Assembly (NCBI GenBank): GCA_025677835.1
Contig: JAIXMR010000001.1
Span: 434,001-498,000, forward strand
DNA from: Sporodiniella umbellata
Taxonomy: Eukaryota; Mucoromycota; Mucoromycetes; Mucorales; Rhizopodaceae
Length of the DNA stretch: 64,000 nucleotides
Direction of reading: 5' to 3'
Shown here: positions 1-10,921 of the stretch, piece by piece
Numbering within the stretch: the stretch's first letter is position 1
How the letters are laid out: every line of letters starts with the position of its first letter
Translations under genes and position numbers: made by a program
The notes under the pieces: generated by a model
Seen by the model: only the letters and a program-made list of their open reading frames with translations
Databases searched by the model: none
Told to the model about the DNA's origin: nothing

Positions 1-703
1 GTCAATGAAGAAGCTGCGCATCGTCTGGGTGAAAAGACGGTGATTGTATTGAGTAGCAAAGTAGCTCAAAAGAGCTATGGTACCGAAAAAAGGTAAGGAG
101 ACACCTCCCTTTGTTTTATTTGTCTTTTTTTTTTTTCACACCCATGGCGATAGATTTCTCTGTCCTCCACCTACAGCCATTTTGGTAGGCACAAGCTGGT
201 GGACCGCTTTAGAGAGACCGGAAGAGGAAACTACAGAAGTGCTGAGAGTGTCAGGTCTGATGGGAAAAGACCTCTTGTTGGGACCGCCTAAACTGTCTAT
301 TTCAATCTCGGGCGAAGGCTCAAGTCAGATCGGCTCGTTAGAATGGTATACCGTGACGGGTGACACGGTCGGACAGACAGGCCATAAGCTACTTCACCCA
401 AAAGAGCCTGCACTCGCCGCCACCCCCTCTTCGTCTTCCACCACCCGATTTCGTAGCTCCGAATCGCGTCATCCACCCGTCGATCTTTACCATAACCAAC
501 ACAATCAACCTTTGGCTGCAGGGAAATCCGTTCAGAAACATCTGTTTATTAACGACGCTGATGAAAAACGAAAACGCGTCGAATGCCTTATCAAATTGAA
601 ATTGGCCAACGGTCTTCAAATGAGCACAATCGCTAGTAAACAGATCAAAGTCATCAGCAAACCAAGCAAGAAAAGACAGAGTGTCAAAAATATGGAATGT
701 AAC

Positions 704-753
<50 letters not shown>

Positions 754-2271
754 AAAAAAAAAAGAAAAAGAGAGAAAGAATTGGGAAATTTTTAAATAAC
801 ATTTTGAAAGAATAATAAGAAATTTATTATTGTTTTCATGGTTATTTCTTAATTTTCTTGATAAACAATGGACTAAAAACAAAAACAAAAACAGAGAAAA
901 AAAGGTGTGACCAGCGCTAGATTCTCTCTTTTCCTTTTTTTTTTTTTTTTTTTTTTTATATATATATATATGGGAGAAAGCCTTATCAAAAATATTTATA
1001 TTTTCTTTATATAAAAACTCTTGTTTTATAAATTTTTACAAAAAAAAAAAGTATGCATTCATCACGGAACTACTGTCTCATTATTTAATCGTATTCGTTC
1101 CCAGACTGTGTCTACCAAATATCTCGGTGTCTCTACCAAAACGCCGCTATCGTTTCCTGGGATTGAAAAAGAAACCAAGACGAGTGAAGGTACATGTTTT
1201 GTGGCTCGAATGAACAGCTGGGATCCTTTTGTTATCTGGATTGTAGACCCTTCCTCACCTCAAGAAACAGACCCCAGCCTGTATCCACCTCCGCCTGCGA
1301 TTGCTTTAAAGAACAAGACGGGCGAGCCGGTGCCTATCCATTACAATCAGCCTGTGGTGCTCCAATGTCTCACCACAGGTCTGGTCAGTCCAGTGATGGT
1401 GATTCGTAAGGTCGATCGGGCTTCGACTGTCGTTGGCGGTGCACAAGAAGAAACGGGAGAAGAAGTGTTGGGTGATCCTGTCTCTCAGTTACACAAGATT
1501 GCCCTTCAAATCGTGCAAGACCCTGGCGAGTGCGCCCATACCTACTTGGCCTGTCTGAACGATATTGTCGGCATGCACAAGACGACTTTGGCTCGCAAAC
1601 CAGTCCATAAAGTCTGGGACGAAAGTGGCTTTGATGTGATTACCTCGCAAGAAGGTGGCAAAGTGGTACGCAAACGTCGCGTCTCAATGGATCCCCACCC
1701 GCCTGAAAGCCTGATGTCTTCCATGAGCTTATCTGACCCACCTACCTTGGACCCTTACCGACGCCATGAAGAATCTGATCTCTCGCGCAAATCTAGCCTG
1801 AGCTCTTCCGCTTCCTCTACCCCTTCCCTTGCCCGTCGTTCGTCTTCGGCTTCTACCATGATGAACCAACTCGGTGCCTTCTGGACAGAGGATGTCTCAG
1901 ACGCTGCTGTCTGGACCATCGTCGGTACCGACTGTGCCACTTACACTTTCTGGTCTCCCCAACTCATCGAAACCCCTCAGGCTACCCTCTCCTCCAATCC
2001 CTTGCCTTCGCTTTCCCATTACTTTTCAAGCACTTCCAACCATGAAACCCTCTTGACCTTACACGGCGAAAACTTTTCTCGCGACCTTGAAATCTGGTTT
2101 GGCGACATCAAAGCTGTCTATACCGAATACAGAAGCAGAGAACTCTTGATCTGTCAATTGCCTTCCAGACTTGACTTGCAACAGGTTCAGAAACATCATG
2201 GCCAGATACCCATCTTGTTGGTCAGAGCCGATAGTACCATTTGTAAATCCGGTCAATACTTTCATCTCTAA
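1..2271 (+). CDS. CSL (CBF1/Su(H)/LAG-1) family transcription factor, 5' partial
   Basis: The N-terminus lies outside the window. Three exons are visible: 1-92, 154-698 and 1052-2271. Both introns join in frame and restore conserved CSL sequence: 'SYGTEK'+'RFLCPPP' across the first, and 'KNME'+'LCIHHGT' across the second through a split Leu codon. In order I see the end of the RHR-like N-terminal domain, then the beta-trefoil ('KVISKPSKK', 'GTTVSLFNRIRSQTVSTKYL'), a Ser/Pro-rich low-complexity insert, and a C-terminal IPT/TIG-like domain ('LHGENFSRDLEIWFGDI'). CSL proteins bind GTGRGAA-type DNA. Fungi have no Notch, so the fungal members act outside that pathway. Two Ser-rich inserts make it longer than animal CSL, as is usual in fungi. 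The second intron is unusual in carrying a roughly 45-nt A-rich run, a poly-T run and a TA repeat. The family call is secure; which fungal CSL class it belongs to is not resolved. Confidence 0.93.
699..1051 (+). repeat. low-complexity intron of the CSL gene
   Basis: This 353-nt intron is much longer than its neighbours. It contains an A/G homopurine tract around 706-780, a T tract around 937-957, and a short TA repeat around 957-971. It ends in A(10)-AG. The 5' splice site is GTAACG. Confidence 0.7.
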
Positions 2272-2503
2272 CTTCTTTCCTTTTCACTCACCATCACTTT
2301 CCCTCCCTTCACTTTCTTTCTATACATACTCCTTTTGATTGATTTCTTTCCCTACATATCTAGTTAAGCCCTTATATATACATGTATATTCTATGTCTTA
2401 TGTATTCCTTCCTCTTATAGCTTACATTTTAAATAAAGCCTTTTTTTTTTTTTATTTATTTATTATTATTGATTTATTTACAACGAATAGGGGGTTTTTT
2501 TTT

Positions 2504-3848
2504 TTATGAATCCAAAAGGGATCTCCATTGACAGAGGTTGGTCTGGAGTTGATCTAGACTCATTTGCCATACAGGACATAGACGAGCCATGGCCACAAAT
2601 AGATCCAAAGCGACATGCCGAATAAACCCTACCTGGGTACCCAAAACCCATCTGGAACCTACAGGAAGACCGTACAGACTTTCGAGTTGAGCCTGAACTT
2701 CCATTTCTTCCCTGAGTGCTTGAGACCATCGTTGACTGATAGGGAATTTGCGGGCCACGTTACTGATGTCTGCACATTTGATCCATGCATGACACCAAAT
2801 CAGGCTCTTTTCTGACTCGGATACTTTCAGGTAAAGTTTGTCGATATACATTTGGTGATGACTCATATCGGTAGCCAATATACTTGTGATGATTATCTTT
2901 CGAAATCCTAAAAGTCCAGATGAATTGTTTTGTGGGGTCGTTCATTCTCTTTTACGTTCAAACTTATTTCCTAATAGACGATCCAGACCGTACTTGTACA
3001 GTAACTGAGATAATGTCAACGCATGGACGTTTTCTAATACAGATTGATCGTTATAGATCAAAGCCAAAGGGTGGGTGGATTGAACCTAGCCTTAACGTCA
3101 ATCGATCGTGTCATCCATAGTTCATGGCTTACCAGAAACGCATTGTTCACTCCCGGATGGCCTGTATCGTGGCCAATCGCGGCTATCAACAAAGCCAGAC
3201 TATCATAAGCTGTAAACGGCCGCGCATGGACGTTGGCCTGATTCAGCATGAAAAATAAACATTGCAACACATCAAGTGCATGGGAAAAGTTATGATATCG
3301 ATTCTCTGCATAATAAAGATCTGCCACATCTTGAATAAAACGATATAAACCGTCTAAAGAGTCTTATTAGCCCGGGCTTTCTCTCGCTTTTTTCTTACCT
3401 TGACTAAAAGATAAAAGTGAACCGAGTTCGGGTAAAGAAAGTAACTGGCTGAAGATCCAATAGGCACTATACACCAGCTCTTCCTTGTTTAAATCGAGTG
3501 GATCGAAATCCCAACTGTGGATGTTTTCCTCAAGTTCTTTGGTTCGTTCTCTATTTTTTTTTTTTAAAAAAAAAAAAGGGAGGAGAGGGTCGGTTTACTT
3601 GAGTAAAAAGAAAAAAAAAATTTTTTTTGTCTTGTTTACCTACTTTGAAAGGGAACATAAAGGAGTTGTTGGAGGCAAAGTATGGCAGACTAGGGTAGAT
3701 AGGCTTCGAGAGTACAAAACGAATTAGGGGAATTCCCCACTCTGTAATCTGTCAAAAGAAAAAATTTACTTGTAAAGAGCCATACGTTGATATAACGCAG
3801 AAAATGTCTTGTCTGTTTCTTTCTTATCTAGCTTCTATTTTTTCATAA

Positions 3849-3883
<35 letters not shown>

Positions 3884-4079
3884 GCGTTATTATTTACAAT
3901 TATCAAAGTGATAAAAGAAAGATATAACCAAAATCAAACTGTGGATCTCTTCCACGTGAAAAGGTCGAACCAAATAAGCAATAGCCCCTGTACGAACACA
4001 GGTCAATAGGGTATCGATTTCTTCTTGAATTGAACACACTAATTACGAAACAAACCCCCCAAAAAAAGAAAGCAATCAG

Positions 4080-4112
<33 letters not shown>

Positions 4113-4448
4113 GGGGAGAAAGCTTTGCTTTTTTTTTTTTTTTTTTTTTTTTACCCACAAGAGAAACACATTCAGTAAAATCAGCCAAGATGGTTTGAAA
4201 CCAACTGGGTTTTATCGCGTCCAAATCAATTAAAAATAGTGTGGGATGATTATTTTCACTGATCTCTTTCACTTGCTGTATGGCTTTTGTCGTATCTGAC
4301 TCTATGTAAACTAAAAGAACAGCTGTCAGTAACATATATACACAAGACGCTGGTCTAAACCTTGATCGAAAACAGATGTCAATATATCTTTGTCGTTGTC
4401 GTTATTTGTGTTGACTAAATACACTACGCTGTGGCTTTCTTCCTGCAT
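2504..4448 (-). CDS. 3',5'-cyclic nucleotide phosphodiesterase with N-terminal receiver-like domain (RegA-like)
   Basis: The start ATG is at 4448, the stop ends at 2504, and about seven introns interrupt it. Residues 1 to about 115 fold by motif as a response-regulator receiver: beta1 'VVYLVNT', helix 'DKDILTSVF', beta2 'VYIES', beta3 'PTLFLIDLDA', beta4 'CVSLVVCS', and beta5 'GAIAYLVRPFHVEEI'. The rest is a class I PDE: 'YHNFSHALDV', the metal-binding 'GHDTGHPGVNNAFLV', 'LALIYNDQSVLENVHA', 'ILATDMSHH' and 'KCADISNVAR'. It should hydrolyse cAMP and/or cGMP and so dampen PKA signalling. The putative phospho-accepting Asp of beta3 is present. The acidic pair after beta1 is replaced by Asn-Thr, and the beta5 Lys by Arg, so phosphotransfer may be lost. 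Splice joins verified by frame include 'NNAFL|VQSTHPLAL' and 'KFE|RFRKIIITS'. Joins between about 3550 and 3860 are less certain. The introns are full of poly-A/T, including T(n)A(n) runs. Confidence 0.88.
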
Positions 4449-5198
4449 ATAGAATTTACAAAAGATTCAAAAGCTCAATAATAAGAAAAGAAAAGGTAGA
4501 AAAACAATAAACAAAATGACTCCCCCTTTTTGAGCCAAAGGTAAGTTTAGTCATTATGTAGTACAAAAAAGGGGAAATCTTTTCACAGTGAAAGGAAGCA
4601 CAAACCAATTTATACGCTTGGCTGGTGCTTTTTTTTTTTTTGACTTTATTTCTATTTTATTCTAGACACACTTGATGAATATGTGTCAGCCAACTCATTG
4701 ATGACTCTCTCATTATAAATGCTTTTTGAAACAAGTTAACCTTTTGTGACCAATGAAAGCGTTTTTTTTTTTTTTTTTTCTGATCTTACTTTTAGGTAAA
4801 GTTCTGGAAGCGTCAATAGAAGTTTTTTTTTTTTTTAAGAGTCCTCTCTAAACTAAAAATGGGGTTTCTTTTTATTAGATCATCCCTCGTTCTGCTTTGT
4901 AAGCTTTTATGACTGGATTTTATTCTTTTTTGGCGCTAAAACAATACACCGACCTTATCGCTCATATACAAAAAAAAAAAAAAAAAAAATTTTGTGTGAA
5001 TAAACGCGACTTTTTTGTTGTGTAATATTGAAATCTTAGTCCCTGGCTCACTCTTTGTTTGTACAACACGTATTCCCGCTTTTTTTTTTTTTTTTTTTTG
5101 GGCAATGCTTTCGTATGATAATGAGAAAGATCCTGTAGAATACTTTACTGGGTTGTAAGCAGTTCCACTAGACTATGCTTGTTTCGGTTGAGAAATGT

Positions 5199-5285
5199 TC
5201 ATACATCTTTTTGCTTGTCCCAATTTGAATGTTCTTGTTTAAAAGGTTCTTCTTTTGATTTGAGCCATTCGACCTTACGCTTTAG
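5199..5285 (-). CDS. possible 3'-terminal exon of an unrecognised coiled-coil protein
   Basis: After a good acceptor (poly-pyrimidine, then ATCTAG) the minus strand encodes 28 charged residues beginning 'LKRKVEWLKSKEE' and ending '...WDKQKDV' before a TGA. The composition suggests a coiled coil. Just upstream, at about 5370-5400, a frame reads 'LRTKLKLQEAT', which would extend the heptads. However, no standard donor joins the two, and a T(n)A(n) run separates them. I could not build a complete gene. It may be a relic. Confidence 0.25.
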   Translation of the reverse strand, partial: LKRKVEWLKSKEEPFKQEHSNWDKQKDV

Positions 5286-5334
5286 CTAGATAACAAAGAA
5301 AAATAGGATTAGAAAGTTTAGAATAGACAAACTC

Positions 5335-5366
<32 letters not shown>

Positions 5367-5996
5367 CGTAGCCTCTTGAAGCTTCAACTTGGTTCTCAAA
5401 GAACAAGTACATAAGAAAAAGAGAGTCATGGAGTGGCATAGCCTTGGCCCACTAACAATTCCGGCACAAGATGTTAGGGTGTGTCACAAAATGTGTTTGT
5501 GCGCTCGTTTTCATTTTGCACAACCCAGGAATGACATAAGTCTAGGATGCTCAATTCAACAAAAACCTCAAGTGTTGGGCCTATGCTTCTACCACCCTGG
5601 GTTTACAAAGGCACTCGAATACACATAATGACTCGGCTGTGTGTCAAAGAATCGACTTTATTTGTTTCATCAAGATCGCTTTCTATCTAAGGATGATAAA
5701 GTCGTTTACCAGCTCATTTAGACTTTAAAAAGAGACAGATTCAAGAGCCACACTAAATGAGTTTCAAACTCTGTAAGCGTCACTTTGAATACATGCTTTA
5801 CGCAAAACATGTTTGTGGCTGCTTTGTATCTACCCTACAAGTCTATGCGTTGTCTATTCCCTCTCATTCTCCTTTCCAAAACTATGGCAATCAATGATAG
5901 GTCAAGTGTACCTAACATGACCGACAGATACGCATCAATTGTTCTTGTAACAGAACGAAGCATGAATCACTTGGCTTACCACTTGATCTTTTATTT

Positions 5997-6230
5997 TCAC
6001 ATCTTCAAATCAAATCTGGCCATGAACGTTTTGGTTTGAGAGAGAATGTCACATGAAGGCATGAGAGCAACGTGGACTACCCACGCTTGGAAATACGTTG
6101 GGCAATCATCAAGTGAATACTCGCTCCAATCACCAGCATTCAATTCTAATACGACAGCCACATTTGGAGTTGTTTCTAAGCTGCCCGGAAAAAGCAGATC
6201 TCCGACAGGATGGGTGATGTGCAAACTATG
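5997..6230 (-). other. open reading frame of unknown status
   Basis: About 77 codons are open on the minus strand, including 'HITHPVGDLLFPGSLETT' and 'CPTYFQAWVVHVALM'. Composition is balanced rather than homopolymeric, unlike most spurious frames nearby. There is no in-frame ATG at the 5' end and no family I recognise, and the plus strand is also open across much of it. It lies directly upstream of NBP35 on the opposite strand. It could be a gene fragment or chance. Confidence 0.2.
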
Positions 6231-6282
6231 GTGTTTATTTTTTTATTTTTCTTTTTTTTTTTTTTTTTGTAGATTTCAAATC

Positions 6283-7326
6283 ATGTCAGACACAGTACCT
6301 TCAGACGCCAATGCCCATTGTCCAGTAAGAAAGAGAGAGAGAGGGTTTTAGATATGGACTAAACAAAAACAAAAAGGGACCTGAAAGCCAAAAAGCAGGA
6401 CAAGACGATGCTTGTGCTGGCTGCCCTAATCAAACGATATGTGCTACTGCGCCTAAAGGACCTGATCCAGGTGAGAGACATTGCCAAAAAAAAAAAACGC
6501 CCTTTTGATTCCTGTTATTATAGACATTCCTGCTATTACCGAAAGACTTTCTGAAGTACAACACAAGATCTTGGTATTATCGGGAAAAGGAGGTGTGGGC
6601 AAAAGTAGCTTTACATCCCAACTGGCATTTGCATTAGCCAATGATGAAGATTGTCAAGTGGGAGTGATGGATGTTGATATCTGTGGACCGTCGATACCCA
6701 CGATTATGGGCGTTGTGAATGAACAGATTCATTCGAGCAATACAGGCTGGCAACCGGTGTATGTTCAAGACAATCTGGCAGTGATGTCTATCGGCTTTAT
6801 GCTACCGGATAAAGACGATGCAGTCATCTGGCGAGGACCTAAAAAGAATGGGTTGATCAAGCAGTTCTTGAGGGATGTCGAGTGGGGCCCACTGGATTAT
6901 CTCTTGGTCGATACACCACCTGGTACTTCAGACGAACATCTCTCGCTAGCTTCTTTGATGAAACAAAGCGGTATTGAAGGCGCTGTGATCATCACCACAC
7001 CTCAAGAGGTCGCTTTACAAGACGTTCGAAAAGAGATTGATTTCTGTAAAAAGGCCAAAATCCAAATCTTGGGCTTGGTCGAAAACATGTCTGGTTTCGT
7101 TTGTCCCAACTGTCATGGTGAGTCTGTCATTTTCCCTCCTACCACAGGGGGTGCAGAGGCCTTGGCCAAGGAGTTTGCCATTCCTTTGCTGGGCAAGATT
7201 CCTTTGGACCCTCGTGTGGCTCAATGCTGCGATATGGGCATCTCTTTTCTAGAGGAGTATCCTGATTCTCCAGCTAGCATCGCTTATCAAGATATTATCA
7301 AAAGTATAAACACTCCCCCACCCTAA
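6283..7326 (+). CDS. NBP35: Cytosolic Fe-S cluster assembly P-loop ATPase NBP35
   Basis: Three exons (6283-6324, 6377-6470, 6524-7326) give 312 residues, the usual size. The N-terminus carries the Nbp35-specific ferredoxin-like motif C13-X13-C27-X2-C30-X5-C36, which separates it from Cfd1. The deviant Walker A '[10 protein letters not shown]' follows at about residue 65. Further on are '[10 protein letters not shown]', '[10 protein letters not shown]', and the C-terminal bridging motif 'CPNC', which binds the cluster shared with Cfd1. Nbp35 and Cfd1 form the scaffold of the cytosolic Fe-S assembly machinery serving cytosolic and nuclear proteins. The start is fixed because the Met opens the conserved Cys segment, and both introns join in frame. 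A 22-nt T tract and TAG lie just before the ATG. Confidence 0.96.
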
Positions 7327-7975
7327 CCTATTTACTCAGCTGTTTTTTTTTTTTCTTTTTCTTTTTATAGATTTAAAACATGATAACAAGGCATAATGAA
7401 AAAAAAAAAAAAAAAAAAAAAAAGGGATATTCTTATATGGTTATATATGTGGATATATCATTGTTTCTTTTGTTTAAAAAAAAAAGGGGGAGAGAGAGAG
7501 AGAGAGAGAGAGAGAAAGGGGAAGTGGATAATAGACAGGCTATTATTCGACGTATGATTGGTGCTCTTTTGTAGATAGTTAATAATAATAAAAAAAAATA
7601 ATAGTAAAATTAAATACAGATATGTTGTTGTTGTACACTGATTCAGGAACAGTTCATCAGACCTGAGTGATGTGTTGCCGAACCTTTAAATGTCATTATA
7701 AGCCGGATGTTTTTGTTGGTCTTTTTTGTTCTATGGTGTTTGTTAGCTTGAGAGTCTCTATTATCTGTCACATACCTCACTTTTGTCAGCTTTTTGCTAA
7801 GAGGAGGGTTGCAGATCAGTCGGATTTTGGTGATTTTGGTAGTGGCCATAACAGTAGGTATAGTTGTGTGTGTATGTAAAAAAGAAAAAAAAAAAAAAAA
7901 AGAAAAGAAAAGGGTAAAATAGAAAGAATCAAATCACACTTTCTATTTAATTAGGATTTCATCTGTTGATCCTCT
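7327..7975. other. spacer with GA microsatellite and poly-A runs
   Basis: Convergent 3' ends of NBP35 (+) and ALG3 (-) meet here. The spacer holds poly-A runs at about 7399-7423 and 7881-7900 and a GA repeat at 7491-7515. No additional gene is seen. Confidence 0.6.
7491..7515. repeat. (AG)n microsatellite
   Basis: About 12 perfect AG dinucleotides directly follow a short A-then-G run. It lies in the convergent spacer downstream of NBP35. Confidence 0.9.
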
Positions 7976-9523
7976 TTACTCGGTTTTATTTAATAATGGA
8001 AGGGAATGTCTATAAATACCAACCAATAACATGACGTGACATGCTAGCAGCGAATAAGAACTGTTGGAGGTGGAAGGAAATGTGAGCCAACATCCTTCGA
8101 TAGTCGTAAAAATAAAGATTTTAGCGGCCAATGGAAAGTTGGTGATCTGCCATTCACTTTGCCACAGTAAATAGGGAATCGTTTGGAAATACCAAGAGTA
8201 GAACTGATAGTGCAATGACCTTGCAAACAAAATGCCAATAAAGTTGGACGTAAACATCATGAAAATGATATCTAAATTATCAATCAGTATTCTCTCTCCC
8301 TTCTTATTTACCGTCATTTGAGATGTTTCTTCTGCCATGAGCGAAACCTTCTTTGAATACGTTGAGTAAACCGCCTTTTCTTAAGTTACTGTTAGTCTCT
8401 CTTATTTTAGTTCTTGGTTTAATTGTCAATCACATTACGGTTTACACCAAATATGGACGATAAATAACAGTAAGGTGACAGCATGACCAGCAAGCAATAG
8501 CTTTGAAAATCCATCGGACAAAAATGTTTCTTTGTCTATCATGCGCCAGTTTACGGTCCATGTATAATCAAATACCCGTCCAAACTCAAATGCCCTAGCC
8601 CAGTAAGATGCTGGATAGGTGCTTAGGAACGGATATGCTAACCCAGCCTATCCTCCCCCAATAAAATAAAAAGAGAGCATGAGCAATCCCTATCTACCCA
8701 AAGAATGGCATGGAAACCTACTTGAATCATGGCAAACAGCCCCAGCTGTCCTACTGTCTTCCAGGCACCCACACACATCCATAAAAGGATGCCAAAGGCA
8801 GGAAAAAACAACAAAACATTCATTTTGACTGACAATGCACAGCTAAACAAAACAGTACTTAAGGTCCATCGTCTGTAAGTCATGGCCAAAATACAGGCGT
8901 ACATAAAACACATGGCCACAGGATCATTAAAGCACCGAAGCATGAAAATCGAATGGAAACGCTTCGAGCACGCTAACAAGATCATTGCATAAGGGGGCAC
9001 TTTTTGAGATTGGTGATAGATAGCCATAACTATCGTCTGATTCACCAGATAGAGCCCCTCGAATATATATTGGGCCGTTCGTATTTGGGTGCCTTGGTTG
9101 GTCAGGTAATAAAGAAACGAATAAACGTATACAAAACCTGCTGGATACCTGTCTATACTCATTAGTTTATTTCGTACCACTCCCATCCCTATACTTGCAC
9201 TAAAGGCCCTGTATCTCCCTGTAGATTTCTATAATCCCTTTCACCGTATAGAAAACCTTCCACTTCTTGCATATAAGCCCTCCAATCAATCTCTGTATCT
9301 TTATTGTTATTAGACTCTCTGTTTGGCTTGGGCTCAACTTACATGGTACTTTTCGAACTATCAATGTACTCAACACGAGTTCGCCCACAATAATGAGGCC
9401 TGAAAGGTGCCAGAAATATTTAGGGTTACAAAAGAAATCCGAAACAATATGTATCAAATCGTGTAGACTGTGTGCTCTAGTTGAGTCTCGTAAAATCTTT
9501 TTTCGTGTCAATTTCTTTGGCAT
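7976..9523 (-). CDS. ALG3: Dol-P-Man:Man5GlcNAc2-PP-dolichol alpha-1,3-mannosyltransferase ALG3
   Basis: This ER-lumen multi-spanning glycosyltransferase adds the first dolichol-phosphate-mannose-derived mannose to the N-glycan precursor. The start at 9523 gives a basic N-terminus ('MPKKLTRKK'); an upstream in-frame Met would only add a hydrophobic, non-conserved stretch. Family motifs recovered by splicing are '[17 protein letters not shown]', '[20 protein letters not shown]', '[16 protein letters not shown]', '[16 protein letters not shown]' and '[20 protein letters not shown]'. Several hydrophobic membrane segments are visible. The intron between 'GPLV' and 'YPAGFV' uses a GC donor (GCAAGT) instead of GT. 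Joins in the 8240-8470 part ('[15 protein letters not shown]' and '...ISND|DIIFMM') are my best fit to frame. HAUS6 lies upstream on the same strand, 136 bp away. Confidence 0.92.
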
Positions 9524-9659
9524 CTCTGAAAATAACGTTGAGATGTTCAAAACTAACAACCAAAAAAAAAGAAAAAAAGAGGTGAAAAATGGAAAAAACA
9601 AAAACAACAAAGAGTGAAAAAATAAATAAATTAAAAGGCCGTTTTATTAGGATTCTTTG

Positions 9660-10921
9660 TTAAGACCTATAGGGTGTTAAAATAGCCAGATCAAAACCAG
9701 GGTCGCTATCAGGGTGAGTAAGAGCCGTTGCAGGCGATGTAAAATCATACATAAGCGCTGAAGGAGGGTCTTCGTTACATAAAAGACTGATAGAGTCCAT
9801 ATAGACAAATGAGGATCTCTGTTGGGCCAAATAGCTATTTTGTTGAGCTAGATAGTTATTGTGTTGGGCCGAGCAACTTTCTTGCAGACGCTCTTCTTTT
9901 TCAGTACTATTGTTTTGCTCGCCATGATCTATATCTGCGTATATCTGTTTGATCTCATTCAAGAAAGGCGGGTCCTCTCTCTCAGGAGATGTGTATGAAA
10001 ATGTTCTTGATAGAGGTTTGGGTTCAGCTTCAGGAAGACAAGGTAGGCTATACAGCTTATTCTCGTCTAACTCTCTTTTCAATAAATCAGCCAGCTGCCG
10101 ACGTAGCCCGTTTGATTTTTTGGCTTTCAAAAGCTTCCTTTTTTTAACTTGATGTAATGTTTTATCTAGCTCCAATTTGACCTCCATAAAGCATACTCTT
10201 TCTAGTATAGGTTTGGGTTTGGGTATCATGTCTCTTAGGTTCTCTAGGATCTGCTCTCCTTCCCGTTTCCATCTTGCTCTGGTGTTTTTAACTTGATCCA
10301 TTTTTTTACTCACTTGATCTGCTAAACTTTGTATCTTTTCTTCCAAGGCTTCTTTATCTAAACAGTCGCTTTTTACAGCTACAAAGAAAATAATCAAATA
10401 AAATAACAATAAAATTTCACAAAAAGAAAAAGGCTCTCTTTCGAATATCTATTTGTTTATTGATTCTTACCCATAGTTCGCGACAAAACATCTTCCAGAA
10501 CTAAAGCAGAGAAAGCCATCATTACGTGATTCATTGTAGGATGGTGGTAGTCTTCAAAATAGCTCTTTCGAAGGGCAATGTAGGCTAACGGTGAATCCTT
10601 ATGAGTTGATTTCAATTCTTGAAGCCACCGAAAGGCAATCTGATTATATTCTCTCGATTTTTGTGAGCTGTTAGGCGGCCAACAAGACCGAAAGTTGTGT
10701 TTAGTCTTTGCCTTATCTAGCGCACGAAATAAAAAGTGACTAGTAACTTCAAAGGTACGCATATTAAAAGTGAAGGTGGGTTGGAATGAAATAGTGGAAT
10801 ATATCCCTTTGCAATGAACTGCTTTATCGAATCCAAGTGTTCTTAGATTAGAAAGAAATGTGTAAACAGGATCAAAAAGCATAAGAGATTTTAATGAGTA
10901 TACAGGTTCTTTTTCTTTCAA
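9660..10921 (-). CDS. HAUS6-like augmin complex subunit
   Basis: Two exons (10921-10471 and 10378-9660) with a GTAAG...TGTAG intron joining 'SRTMA|VKSDCLDKE'. Residues 1 to about 150 resemble the HAUS6 N-terminal domain: an 'FxxNLRTLGF' start, 'FEVTSHFLFRALD', then 'NFRSCWPP...' and 'AFRWLQELK'. The second exon begins with an acidic/basic coiled coil ('EEKIQSLADQVSKKMDQVK') and ends in a low-complexity tail with 'YLAQQ' repeats. Augmin (HAUS) recruits gamma-tubulin to existing microtubules for branching nucleation in spindles. The protein is about 390 residues, far shorter than animal HAUS6 but in keeping with a fungal member lacking the long tail. The call rests on the N-terminal motif only; the alternative is an unrelated coiled-coil protein. 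Confidence 0.68.

Larger units (their letters stand above)
4449..6282. other. AT-rich spacer between the phosphodiesterase and NBP35
   Basis: About 1.8 kb without a confident gene. It contains many T or A homopolymers of 12-20 nt, and a T(n)A(n) palindrome around 5334-5365. Two stretches on the minus strand are open and look weakly coding: a short terminal-exon candidate at 5199-5285 and an open stretch at 5997-6224. They are listed separately. No RNA gene was recognised. Confidence 0.6.

Noticed and set aside
389..888. Long minus-strand frames over the CSL intron
   Set aside because: They translate the poly-A tract into long poly-Phe and run antisense to well-conserved CSL coding sequence.
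3903..4335. Continuous minus-strand frames with poly-Lys/poly-Phe in the PDE gene
   Set aside because: The frames run through introns. Only the parts around the homopolymers that match the receiver domain are coding.
5785..6351. Plus-strand open frames upstream of NBP35
   Set aside because: No conserved motif. The second frame runs across the NBP35 start and its first intron, and the true start is set by the Cys motif.
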